A DNA stretch of 64,000 nucleotides from Apostichopus japonicus (taxonomy: Eukaryota > Echinodermata > Holothuroidea > Aspidochirotida > Stichopodidae): positions 35,498,668 through 35,562,667 of the forward strand of contig NC_092569.1 of NCBI RefSeq assembly GCF_037975245.1. Direction: 5' to 3'. Below the pieces are notes generated by a model that did not search any database, was not told the DNA's origin, and saw only the letters and a program-made list of their open reading frames with translations. The position numbers were made by a program, and so were the translations under genes. Shown here one piece after another: positions 23,850 through 35,700 of the stretch. The first letter of the stretch is position 1, and every line of letters begins with the position of its first letter.

Positions 23850-26800
23850 ATTTCATAATCACAGAGTCGACACAAATTGCGCCAGTCTGGTCGTTCTCGA
23901 ACTCAATCTACATTCCCCTTGAAAAAGGAAGGATTTACGCCCCTGTACTTACATTAGAAACAACCATATCACACGGTGCATATTCGTTTTGCTGGATTAG
24001 GAATGGAAGTTGCGCAGAAGAGCTCAGTCAAAAGGTTGGTTTAGAGACCCAATGATTAGAAGCCTCGTTGTAGGTTATTCAATATGCAAGGTGCCAGTGA
24101 ACTTTCGGCTAATCAAATGATTTCTTCTCTGGAATTTGTTTGGCCATGATAAAAATCTGTTCAGGTGATGCAGAATTTATTCAGCAGGTGGTTCAAGTCC
24201 ACCAACAGATAACATTAAGCCACTCACTTTCCAAGAAGAATATCAAACTTTTGAGCACTTAATGTGACTTGATATAGAAAAAAAGTCTAATCCTATGATA
24301 GAAATTTTGTATGACAATTGGCAAAGCGATCAATGTGTAAATTAGTAAAGGCATCATAATTGACGCACCTTCGTAATTGACGCATCTTCAAATTTTGCTA
24401 AACGATTCAGCAGGCAACAAAGCAGAGTTACATATTTCATGAGTTTGAATCCACTTCAGGTATATGCTGATCAAATTGTGTTTTTTTTTTAAATCTTTTG
24501 ACATCCTCTCCCAAGTTTTGCACTTATTTTTGGCATTTAGAAATCTTACTTCCTACAAGTAACCAAAATTACCTAAACATGAAACCACTACTCCCAGGGA
24601 CCTGGTCTGTCTGAGTTGAGAGGCTCAATATCGGGGTATAAAATACTTGACAAGGCAAACATTAAGTGGACACTTGAAGCGTTTTCATAGATGTTTTGTG
24701 AATACCTGGAGCTTGTTCTTTAAATGGATATTTTATTTAAGTAAACACCTGGAACTGTTTTACATGGAGATTTTACATTCAATAAAAGTTTATCACCCGA
24801 AGTTGTAGCCATGGAGGCAGACCTACATTTCATCCTGTTCTAATATCTGGCAACCATACTATTTGTTGTGCTAATTTTCTGTTGTGATGGAACTATAAAT
24901 CCCCTCTTTAATTCTACGTCCTTGTTTGGCACCGGACATGAAGCCCTGCGACGACCCAACCCCAGTGATGAACAGCGCCTTCTAGAGACCGAGACGCCCC
25001 AAAGGGTTATTTTTCCCCGAGTAGCGAGCTACCCAGAGAGCCACCCTACTCCAGAGACGTCACCAACTAAGGGAACCGCCCTCGAGGTTTCCTGATGAGA
25101 CAACTTCATTTTCAGTTACGTTAGGTCTACTCGCGCCGCGATTTTGTTTTTATTTCGTTGGGACCGATAAGTATTTTATTTTCCAAAAAGTTCAATGGAG
25201 TCGTTACAAGATGAAAGAGCTCCAAAATATGTAAGTTTACACCCCTGAATATAATTTTACATTTTACTTTAAGTTCAAGTAACCCCTTTGAGTTTAATGC
25301 AATGTCCATGTGCATAGTAACATTTCTATTTCAAACCAAGTTGTATCGTCCAGAATAAAGGATACAAAAGTATTGATTTGGTTAATGATTGACAGTAAAA
25401 TTACATGGTATATGAAGCTGGTAACAAAAATTTACGATATTAATATAAAACTAATCAAACTCTTCGCGATAACTAATAACGGCATTATAATTAGTTTGAT
25501 ACTCCGAGCTTAGAGGGTCTATTAACAAATTATGTATGTATAGTTTTAATTAAATGTCACTCAATTTGTCAAAAATCAAGTCTTTGGATTGCTTAACAAA
25601 ATGGGGTTTATTATCATTTTTTTCAGAAACTCAGGCGATGTTAAGAATACATTTGGCAAACATTTCTTTTTAAACCGAGTTTTATCGTTCAGAGTAAAGG
25701 ATTAATTACAATGATAAATTCGGTTAATTATTGCTACGGTAAATATTCCATAGTTTTTGAAGCTGGTAACAAAGATTTCCATTTTCATGAAAAAAAGTAA
25801 TCAAATATCACGAAAACTAAAACGGCATTAGGCCTACTTAGAGATTAGACCGGCTATTATGAAGATTATTATACCAAGGTTACAATACTGGTTGTGGGGA
25901 GGCTGACAAATATTTGGAGGCTTAGAGCAGATAAAGTCAAAATAATGAGTGTTCTTCTTCAATCATGGGTTATGGGATCAAATGGATTATGTCTTTCTTT
26001 TCCGTAATGGATGAATTTAGGCAGAATTTCAACAATAAAATAGTTTTCAAAACCCTAATAACTCTAAGAAAAACATGTTTTGTGTTTTTAATATCATGTA
26101 AATAGTACCTTCAGATGACATTCAGAAATTGCTAATGTATTTTAAACATGATGTCATTTGAGGTTAGAAACTTCTTACGTTTAATCTTGCATCTGAGGAA
26201 TTGAACTAATGTATTAGATAATACAGTCTTGTAATTGTTATTGATGAACTTCGGTTAAGTCCTGTTTAAGGTTCTTGGTAAAGTCTTAAAATAATAACAA
26301 CAAATCTGGGCTAATAATTTAATTATGCAAGTTACGAACAAGCGATTAAAAATGATAATGTTATGTAACAGTTACAGACCTAAAGTGTTCTAGCGGTGAG
26401 GGGATGGTTTGGGGGGGGGAGGGTAAAAACCATTAATGAAATGATAGAGATTTGTGACATTGACCATCAAATTACATTCTTTAATCATTTTATTTTAATA
26501 ATGTAATTATCAATAGTGTAGCAATCATTACTCAATGTAAGTAGTCAGTTAGATGACGTTATTAATTTATGACTTCCATGAACAGATCAATGCCCAGTGT
26601 CTATAGAACAATCGGATCATTTGCTTAATTGGTTTAAATTGTCTCCAATTATCTCTACAACTGACTATTGACTCAATTTGGAAATCTCTATGGAAAACGT
26701 TTATTCATTGAAACCAACGGCAGCAATCAATAATTTTCCTAGATATTTAGATGATATGTGTTACTTATTCAATGTTTGCTTATAGCTTAGGTGCATGGTT

Positions 26801-27159
26801 GCAGTTACAACGATCGGCAATAACAAGTCCGCCATCAACAGATACATAAACAACAAGTCGGTACTTTTAAGAAAAGTCCACTTCAACCCAAGTCCCCTTA
26901 CATCGAGACTACAACAGTGTGGTTTTGGTTTAACTCCACAATAGAACACACCGCCGAAGATTAAGAAATAGGTCATGTTGCCATATAGTTGGAAATAGAG
27001 GGCGGAATCACAATATCTGTATAACCACTAAGAAGAGACCATTAAAGATTACTAAGGCGAGGAAGAGATGTACAATCGAATACATGCATGTCCGTGTAAG
27101 CTTATCTTTGGGTGTCATTTATTTCGATTGTGCTAAAGCATTGCGAAATAAACAGGCAG

Positions 27160-27160
<1 letters not shown>
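23850..27160. other. Intergenic region
   Basis: AT-rich, with no convincing gene. It contains a G+C-richer island at 24,925-25,130 inside a 75-codon open frame (24,868-25,095), the degenerate direct repeat at 25,318-25,860, and a G-run at 26,408-26,423. The island could be a retroelement LTR piece, but no ends were found. Confidence 0.5.
25318..25860. repeat. Degenerate direct repeat, two copies about 340 bp apart
   Basis: 25,318-25,515 and 25,658-25,860 share CATTTCT...AAACC.AGTT.TATCG, GAATAAAGGAT-like, GAAGCTGGTAACAAA and ACGGCATTA blocks in the same order. Identity unknown, probably an old interspersed repeat. Confidence 0.6.

Positions 27161-27161
<1 letters not shown>

Positions 27162-27250
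<89 letters not shown>
27162..27250. repeat. (TA)n microsatellite
   Basis: About 44 uninterrupted TA dinucleotides; it borders remnant C. Confidence 0.95.
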
Positions 27251-27254
<4 letters not shown>

Positions 27255-27269
27255 CACTAATATATAACT

Positions 27270-28950
27270 ATAGTTGTACAGTGGAATACTATATGAACAA
27301 TACTTCCTTATTTATTGTACTACGGCACATCCTGTTTGGGGAATGGAGTATTCTCACATATGATTGTATAACAATGTCAGCTGTTTCATTGGACGAGGAA
27401 TATGTATGAACTATAATATTTACATCCATACTGTTGATCTTATATACGTGATATTGAAACTTACGACCTGTATTGACAAATTAAAAGGTACATCGTATCA
27501 TATTTTGCTTTGGCCTCAACCTCTTTTATATTGAACGGCTTAGCTATAGACGGTTCAAGCGCTTCATGTTACCCTTGCCCGCAGTTCTCAGGTGGTAGTG
27601 AGGGTTGGTTCCTAACAGTTTTAGCTAACGGATAACAAATGACAGTCATGTTTTTGCATGAAAAATTAAATGACTGTTAGCATGCCTACAATAAGTTGCT
27701 GACAGTGTCGTAGTCAGAGTTAGAGGGAAAGTGCCGCCCCCCCCCACCCCTTTGTCACTGTATTTTCGGGGAAGAAACTGGGATGGCATAGAAAATTGGC
27801 AAAATAATAAACAGCTTTGATGTATGATACTGGATAGGCTACTTGATTTAACAGCACGGTGTGATCTGCTTCTCAGAAGGTTTCCTCCTTTAGCTATAGT
27901 CCTCCTTCGCATAGAAATATATGTACCTCAACAAGTTAACGTTGAGTTAGTAATTGGTACTTCTAGTCAAAGTTGCGTGAGTCGTACGGCACTGGAATTT
28001 CGTCTTTAATAAAAGATCACTGAGAAAGGAGATAATTTTGAATACCTACTCACGAGTATTACTATGAATTTGTAAATGTGGGATATCGTTAATATATACA
28101 AGTACCTGCCCTGTCTCCAAAGTTTCTTGCAATAGTTAGCATTTTATAAAGCACCTTAAATGTAGTCCTAATAATGTTAATGATACTATTATTTTGCTTC
28201 TACGATCTCTTATCGACAGAAAACTTCTCAAAGACGAGTGACACTACTCCCCGTAGGCCCCACCCATTAAGCCCCTCCCTGTACGGACGTCAGAACAATT
28301 TTGTGTCCCCTAAATATGAATTGTCTTTCGTAGTAGAGGGGACAGGCTGTATTTGTTATGCAAAGTCATATCGATACAAGCGTCAATTCAACATCCATCG
28401 TAGTTATGCAATTCACGCACGTTCCGTAACCCGGTCTGAAAAAGTAAAATGTTATTTTTTCGAAATTTTCTTTGTCGATGCCTCTCATGCACAAACAAAA
28501 AAAATTAAATTATACTCTTTTCAACTATAAAGGTACAATCCATAGCCATGCTGGCTAGATCGTCTAGCCTACCTTTGTACATTTATAGACAAATTACGTA
28601 AACCAATTGAACTTGTGGGATACCATGGTAATAAGAGGCGGAATGCTTGATAATGTCGAATTTTTGTCATATAAATGTCATACTTTCATGTGTAGCACAT
28701 CCAGTAGAAATGTTAAAGTCAAACAAATGAATGTAGCGAATTTGTAAGTATTCCTCGTTATTTCTGGGGTGACTATAGTTGGAAAAATAAAACAGGATAT
28801 CCCATGTGAGCGGCCTTTTTCAGTAGCGAAACAGAAACTATAACAGTGCTGTTTGGCTGTTTAATGTACACTATTCTGTGAAATATGAATTCTTCTAGAC
28901 CTACCCTTTGAATACTGTATCAGATTTTGGCACGTTATTAAAATTACAAT
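27270..28950. repeat. Third, diverged copy of the 5'-flank region (remnant C)
   Basis: Shares ordered blocks with A 22,290-23,780 (for example ATGAACAATACTTCCTT, CACATCCTGTTTG, GTACGGACGTC). At 28,340-28,560 it also matches B 61,900-62,050, a part missing from A. No gene exons were found with it. Confidence 0.75.
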
Positions 28951-29834
28951 AATTTTTTGGGTAGTGTAACAGACCTGTCAGAAGTAAAGAAGAAATGCGA
29001 GATTTGATAAGATATTTTACAAATTTAACAAAGGTTGTTATTTAAAATTAATAGTTTCTCGTCATTTGTTTTTATTACGTCAATATTTAACTATTTATAT
29101 AAAGTTTTGGCTAAAATAGAGGGCAGCAGAGCTGACGAAAGGAAGCAGAAGAGGAAGTTGGGAAAGCTCAAGAGGCTTTAAAACAGTCTTTTTTCTTACC
29201 TCATAATGAAAAGTTATCCCATATTTGGAATATTGTTGCAGAATGTTACAATAAATATCTTGTTATCACTCTATGGGCATTTATTTCACACTGTTACAAA
29301 CAGAAAAAAAGTCATAACGTTCGTTACAGAATAAATGTTAGGGTTCAACAACGTTTTTCCACATGTTTTTTTTTTAATTAATTGGTTTGACGTGACTGTA
29401 TTGTACAGTCCACACGTTGCATTAGTTAAGTGTTTCAAGCATTGTAGTAGACTATTTGTGGTGTCTTAATTCGGTTTCTTTCCACTGTTTGATAAAGGTA
29501 CTCGACGACGTACGGTTATAGGATTTTATAATTGGCCGGTATTAGATGACTTATTTAGGGATGTTGTAATATATATATATTAATATAAATGATACCATAT
29601 GTTTTGTGAGTAGTTCGACGGCAACCCTGATAATGAGTTCATATAAATATATAAGTATATGAAATGTGTCTGTGTGTGTCCTAGAAACCAAGAATCGTTA
29701 AGTATCCACTTTCATGAAGTTATTCATTTCCAACCAATTAATAATACTTGCTTGGAGGGAGGGGTTGGTAGCGGGAGGATTGACTACGAAGGAGGCAACA
29801 CATTAAGGAAAAGCAGACAAGTTTAATGTAATGT
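28951..29834. other. Intergenic region downstream of gene B
   Basis: AT-rich with a short TA run near 29,570. No gene, repeat family or RNA seen. Confidence 0.5.
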
Positions 29835-29846
29835 TTTATTTTTATT
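29835..29846 (-). promoter_or_regulatory. Candidate polyadenylation signals of gene B
   Basis: Two AATAAA hexamers on the minus strand, about 285 bases after the gene B stop. The interval 29,847-30,129 would be its 3' UTR. Confidence 0.45.
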
Positions 29847-30129
29847 TTTTGATGAGACTCATGCAATATTCAATTTTCAAATTATCAAACAACAGTAAGC
29901 TGGTTAAATTTATTATTTGATATCAATTTCAATTAATTTCTTCTCATTCCCTTAGAAAATTGATTATTTGTGGAATCGTCCCGTTTGCAATTTTTGTTGC
30001 ATGTTCTTCTTCTTTCTTGTCTGTGGCACGTCTAGCTGTCCGACGCTTGAAAATCTGTATGGATATTTTCTTACCTTTCTCAGTAAAAACTGCTCTTTTG
30101 GGAAATTTGTTATTTATAATGTGTTATGT

Positions 30130-30210
30130 CTACACCGGTCGTATTTTCATATCTGTGTACTGCAGGCTGCATCCGTAACCGTTCAAACTATAACTATACC
30201 AGAACATGTA
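30130..30210 (-). CDS. Gene B exon 10, 3' part: detached fibrinogen C terminus and stop
   Basis: 81 nt on the far side of the transposon read, in the frame left open at 45,538, TYMFWYSYSLNGYG, then QYTDMKIRPV and TAG. YSL...TxMKIRP is the hallmark end of fibrinogen domains. It is separated by 15,325 bp from the rest of its exon. The TA at 30,209-30,210 is one of the two target copies. Confidence 0.9.
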   Translation of the reverse strand, partial: YMFWYSYSLNGYGCSLQYTDMKIRPV

Positions 30211-30232
30211 CACTCTAAAAAATAAACGGGTA
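30211..30232 (+). repeat. Left terminal inverted repeat of the 15.3-kb element
   Basis: CACTCTAAAAAATAAACGGG plus two bases. It pairs with 45,514-45,535 at 18 of 22 positions. Confidence 0.85.
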
Positions 30233-30660
30233 GTTCTACACTGTTGTCAGGTATTTTAACACATGGATTGTTATTAAACACTGGAAAAGTGTATAATAAA
30301 CATCCACAATGTAGTTATACCATCACAAAGTGTAAACATAACCATTGCCTTGGCCATTACCCGATTAACGTGTACATATACCCCGAGGTAAAGCCGGTTT
30401 GTGTATTTCTGATCTTTGTGGGTAAATTTACATACTGTGCGTGTAATAAGACACAATGATTTATGTACATTTACACATTTACAGTGCTTATTTTACACTC
30501 ACTTTTCAAAAAAGTACCCTTTTTAACCAATAGGGTAATTTTACCCACATAACATGTACTTTGCACGAATAATGTATACCTTAGTAACAAGGTGTAAAAT
30601 AACCCTTCTTAGTATGTTGTTTTAAATCAAAAAGGGTATAACACCAACAACACTTATTTT
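30213..30660. repeat. Left subterminal region with GGGTAA inverted motifs
   Basis: AT-rich DNA with many GGGTA/TACCC and ACAC/GTGT words, including the hairpin GGGTAATTTTACCC at 30,533-30,546. Similar words form the right-end repeats and the hairpin TTTACCCTATTTTGGGGTAAA near 45,491. There is no regular period here. Confidence 0.45.
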
Positions 30661-32568
30661 GAAGTATCGTAAGAGGGTAGAATCACACAAGATAAGAGCT
30701 ATTTATACACTTCATGTGGTTGTATTTGTTCTATACACTTGTGATTAGTTTAAAATGCCACCCTGGGGGAATTATCACCCAGTATTTATGTACTGAAGTA
30801 TAAATTTACTCGTTCATGGGTTAATATATATCACCACCAGTATTTTCGGGTCTTAGCCCGTCATTATTTGTATGCACCCTATAGTACCCTACATGTACAT
30901 TTTGGAACACAGAGCTGCCCCGGCGACTATAGGCCCAATTTCTAAAGTCCCAACAACCAATGCAAATTACTGTCAAAAGGAATTGGGGCGACAATAGGCC
31001 AGCTGTTTAGCTTGACATTTATTTATTAATAGCCTATATCGTGTTATAAATATACGGCAAACTGCACAGATATATGGAGTATCCCCGAATTTCCCCGTGG
31101 AAATGTCTGCATGGTTATTAGTAAAATAATAACTGTTTCTTATGTGGGGGTGAGAGGATATGAATGGAGTCGTAGGATAGGCCTATATGAAGTTTCGTGA
31201 AAGTTTAATAAGGCAAGACTAACTAATACAGTCAAAATAGCAAATGATCCTGAGGTAATGAACAGATAAGGAGCGGCGCCCAACCTATAAATACCAACAC
31301 CTGATTAAGGGGTGCAGACAATTATCTATAAGATCTACATAGGTCTAACCATGGGCGCGTATGAGACGGGGTGAAGGTTTGCAACCCATCGATCAGAAGG
31401 TACCCTTTTCTTCAGACCAGCCGCTCTTTTTCGAGCATGCTAGCTTGTGTTGCGTCAGACCAACCCCCCCCCCCCCCCCTCAACGAAGGTAGTCCCGTAC
31501 GTTATGTACATAACAAAACAACGGAAAGTATATAAGCTACTGCGATCATTTTCTCGAAACACTGAATCCCTCCCCTTCTGGATTGGCCCATGAAGACGGT
31601 TTGACTCACAATCAGTGGCGTAGGAAGGTACTTTTGAGTGGGGGGGCTGAAGACTGATGGCCGGCCTGGGGGAGGGGTTTAAGGGGAGGGGGTGTCCCCC
31701 TCCCCTTTGGAATTTTTTGCATTTCCAGGTGGCCTCAGATGCAATTTGGTGCAATATAGCACACTTCAACACCCACTCCATTTTGTAAACTTAATTTTGT
31801 ATTTTCAACTGGCCCTAGATGCAATTTGGTGCTCCAAATGAGATTTTTTTCTCATTTGGAAATGAAAAAGGGGTTTTCTGACCTGCGAACCGGGGGGGCG
31901 GAATGATACTTCCGCCCCTCCACATTTTTCACTGGGGGGCTGGCGCCCCCCCCCCCCAGCCCCCCGGTTCCTACGCCCTTGCTCACAATTCAAACTGATA
32001 GAGCCTAAACGTGAGTATTTCTCGAGACACTTGTTTACAAAATATTCTTAGAAGTACAGCTTGAGCTAGCTGGAACAATATTTTTGTCATGATTGTGTAC
32101 GTTTAAGTGTTTTGTGCTTTTTCGCACGGCCAGCATACATTTATCCCCACAACGGATGATAACAATGCCTGGCCCTTAAACGTCGACCATAGCTGAAACA
32201 TTTTTTTCATTGTGACTTCTATAGAATTTTCTACAATGATGTACTCATTCGTACTAGAAATAAAGTTACGTTTGCAGCCAGGCCGCGCCGAGAGAATAAT
32301 GGCAGACTATACGTCTCAGAAGTGTTCTTACTTCTCATTGGTTAAAAACAAATTTCCTAAAACACTACTTTACATTAATTCACTGAATACAGCCTTTCAA
32401 GAATGTGGATGTGGTAATAAATATTGGTAAAAATGTAAAAGATTCAAAGTTGGTATTCCAGAAAATGGGTGCATATCTGAAAAATTAGAAAGAACCCCAC
32501 ATAATATCAAATGAAAGATTCAAACTTTAAGCCAATGACAAGTTTTCTTTCACAAAGGGTGGTTCGTT
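30661..32568. other. 5' noncoding part of the element
   Basis: No coding signal. Holds the hAT MITE and poly-C/poly-G tracts (for example 31,466-31,480). The remainder looks unremarkable. Confidence 0.6.
31613..31981. mobile_element. 369-bp hAT-type MITE nested in the large element
   Basis: Ends CAGTGGCGTAGGAA and TTCCTACGCCCTTG are inverted repeats (12 of 14). They are flanked by a perfect 8-bp duplication CTCACAAT at 31,605-31,612 and 31,982-31,989. CAGNGGCGTAG ends and 8-bp duplications are typical of hAT. The body holds G- and C-runs and no coding potential. Confidence 0.88.
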
Positions 32569-32639
32569 CGCGCTTGGCGCTTGGCGCTAACACAATGCCT
32601 TAGACCTACGTACGTACAGTACAGTATACAGTATACTGT
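32569..32639 (+). promoter_or_regulatory. Candidate promoter/operator region of the element
   Basis: Holds a GCGCTTG repeat (32,569-32,588), ACGTACGTAC, and a perfect 9-bp inverted repeat around one base, ACAGTATACAGTATACTGT, at 32,621-32,639. It lies 145-215 bases before the leader ATG in an otherwise AT-rich region. Confidence 0.3.
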
Positions 32640-32783
32640 CATCACTGCACTGCTTGGCGACCAGTCCTAGTATTTCTTAGTTTGTTCCCGCAGAAGCGCT
32701 TCGCCGTCACATTTGACGAGACTTGACACGACTGGACTTCACCTTCAACGGCCGCTTGTATTTTTATATGAATCTAAAGCAAC

Positions 32784-32794
32784 ATGTCACAAGT
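32784..32794 (+). CDS. SAMD3-like leader exon (MSQ + split Val)
   Basis: ATGTCACAAGT followed directly by gtaagt. Its phase (2) is exactly what the exon at 35,783 requires, and no other in-frame ATG is available at that exon. It follows a short G+C-rich, promoter-like region. Confidence 0.55.
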
Positions 32795-35700
32795 GTAAGT
32801 TGACGTTAAGCCCTTGAAAGAGTTGTTTGGTTTATAAAAGTACAGATTAAATAACTGTTATGCCTAGGCTTTACTAGCCTAACTGTTCTGCTACTTATTC
32901 GCCTATATAAGATTAGAAGACTTTATAACTAAGCCTAGGCTATGTCTTACAAGTAACAGCCACTAGTACAATGCAGGGCCTACACTGTGGCCTACCATTG
33001 TATCAAAGTTTATAAGCCTAGCTAGCGCAGGCCAAGACTGAACTATTAAAACTGAGTGTGCATTAATGCTGTGAGGTTTGTCCAGTACTTATGCCAAGCC
33101 ATCCTAATAAAGCCTACCAAGGTTTTGTTAGATTAGGCCTTATGGCATCCTTGCAGATGCAAAGTTGTTCAATATGTAACACTTTCAGGACCATTACTTT
33201 CAAAAAGTTGTTACATCACATAAGATTCTCACATAGTATTGAACCCAACTTCTCCATAAGATGTGGAATAGATGGTTGTGAAAGAAAATATCGGGTGTTC
33301 AGCACGTTTTATTCCCATCTGCGGAAATTTCATAAAAGAGTGTTCGATGTTAACATAAGGCATGACAGTAACTCTGGTGGGCATGAGGATACTGAAGTAG
33401 GCACAAGTCTAGTGACGGAAAACATTGGTTTAGAAGTTGATGATGTGACTCATAATTCGCATAAAAATAGTCTTGCAGAATCAACTGGAATAAGTGCTAT
33501 CGATGCTGCTGCTCTGGGTGATGGATCACACATCAGAGAAATCGGTGAAAGATCCACGGAAAGAGACTTTGCTCTTTTCATCTTAGGCATGAAAGAGAAG
33601 CATAAACTACCACTTACTGTTACAAATAGCATAATATTAGAGCTATCTGAACTCATCTATAACAGTTCAAGGGATGATAGCACAGAGATCAAAGAAAAAC
33701 TTTCAGCTTCTGGTTTCACAGTGGCTAAAAATCCTGATATCTTTAACTTTATCGATGAAAAGTTTGAAAAGAAAAATAACATCTTTGAAAAGTTGGCCTC
33801 AGACTATAAACAGACAGCTTTTTATAAGGAGCATTTTGGTTTAGTTGAGCCAGTTGAACATGTGCTAGGTTCCACCTGTGGGAAAGATGATACATTCATT
33901 TATGTACCATTGCTTGATACTCTAAAAAGTCTTTTAAGTCATGATGATATTTTAGCAGAAGTTCTGAAGTCCCGTTCTAGACATGGGGACAAGCGATATG
34001 AGGATTACTGTGATGGTGAAGCATTTCAAAATCATCCCCTATTCTCTTTGGAGCCACATGCACTCCAAGTTCATTTTTATTATGATGATTTTGGTGTGGT
34101 GAACCCACTTAGAAATAAAGCTAACAGCTACAAAGTTGCTGCATTTTATTTTGTTCTTGGAAATTTATCCCCAAAGTTTCGGTCAAAATTGTCATCAATT
34201 CAGCTTGTTTGCCTCTGCTGTACAAGATTAATAAAACAGTATGGCTTTGGGAAAGTGCTCAAACCGCTTCTTGAGGATGTTAAAGTCTTAGAAAGTAAGG
34301 GGGTGACAATAACAACTTTAAACCAGGAGGAGTTTACATTCAAGGGTTGCATTAGTTTGGTTTCCATGGATAACTTGGCAGCACATCAGTTAGGAGGCTT
34401 TCAGCAACATTTTCATGCTGGTAGAATATGTAGATTTTGCATGGCAAGTAGTAATGACATTCAAGATCATTTTGATTCATCCAGTTTAATCGAAAGAACA
34501 AGTGTTGGTCACAAACATCAGGTGCAGTTAGTTATGGAAAATCAAGGTCTTAGGCATGTTTATGGAGTAGCTTCTAAATCTGTTTTGTCAGATTTGCAAT
34601 ACTTTGATGTAATCAGTTGTCTACCACCTGATCCAGCTCATGATTTGCTCGAAGGACTTGTTCCAGAATTAATGACGAAGGTTGTGACAACATTTATTCA
34701 GGATGGCTTTTTCACTTTGGAATCTTTTAACAGTGCTTTGAAACTTTTTCCCTTTGGAAAAAGTGATCAGAAAAGCAAACCAACTTGCAATACCACTGCT
34801 AACCTGGGAAGTTTCAAAATCAAACAAACAGCATCTCAAACATGGTGCCTGATGAGATTATTGCCTTTAATCATAGGAAGCTCAATTCCAGAGGGAAATG
34901 AATACTGGGAACTATTTTTGTCACTTATGGATATTTGTGAAATTACATTTGCTCCCTCTATACCATGTGAAATGGTTGCATACTTGGAATATTTGGTGCA
35001 TGGATTTCTGGTTGCTCTGAAAGAGCTCTTTCCTGAAGATAGAATTAAACCCAAAAGTCATTACTTATTGCATTACCCTCGTTCAATATTGAAATATGGA
35101 CCTCTTGTTCACTGCTGGACAATGAGGTTTGAAGCTAAACATGCATATTTCAAAGAAATTGCCAATAGGCAGAAAAACAGGCGGAATTTGTGTAAGACAT
35201 TGGCAAGGCGTCATCAATTACTTATGTGCTATTATGGAGCTGGTCAGAATTTTTTGGATGACAAAATGACATCCAACTCAGGAGGGGACATTCAAAAGTT
35301 ACATCAGTTTTGTGATGGGATTCAGAGAGCTTTGAAAAGTCAATTTCCAAGCATTGAAGAAGTGCATACATTAGCTTTTGTTGAATTACACAGTTCATTG
35401 TATGCAAAAGGTTGTTGCATGGTTCTAGAGGCAAGAGAAAATAGGTTGCATGAATTTGGCAAAATAGATGCAATCTTTATCAAAGGTGGTAAAGTGTATT
35501 TTGTTTTGATGGTTTTGCGCACTATTGGTTACAGTCAACATTTCCATAGCTATGTATTGTGTTTTCAACAAAAATGGGTCATATTTGCTTATGAAGATTT
35601 TGCTTGTCATTTACCCTTATCAATTTACACAAATCAAAATCAGAGAATGGTAACACTTAAGTACTTTGTTTAGAGAAACATTAATACTTAAAATAGAGCA

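Noticed and set aside
24155-24210. tRNA-like fold: 7-bp acceptor-type stem and a perfect 5-bp T-arm with TTCAAGT loop
   Set aside because: Only 25 bases separate the arms and they form no anticodon stem; no D-arm. At most a worn tRNA-derived fragment.
26761-26976. Hydrophobic minus-strand frame (LLFMYLLMADLLLPIVV) resembling a receptor transmembrane helix
   Set aside because: One short segment only, no neighbouring helices or conserved receptor residues found on either side.
28174-28530. 118-codon plus-strand frame
   Set aside because: Lies inside the diverged flank copy C; the matching flanks of A and B do not keep it open, and no motif is seen.
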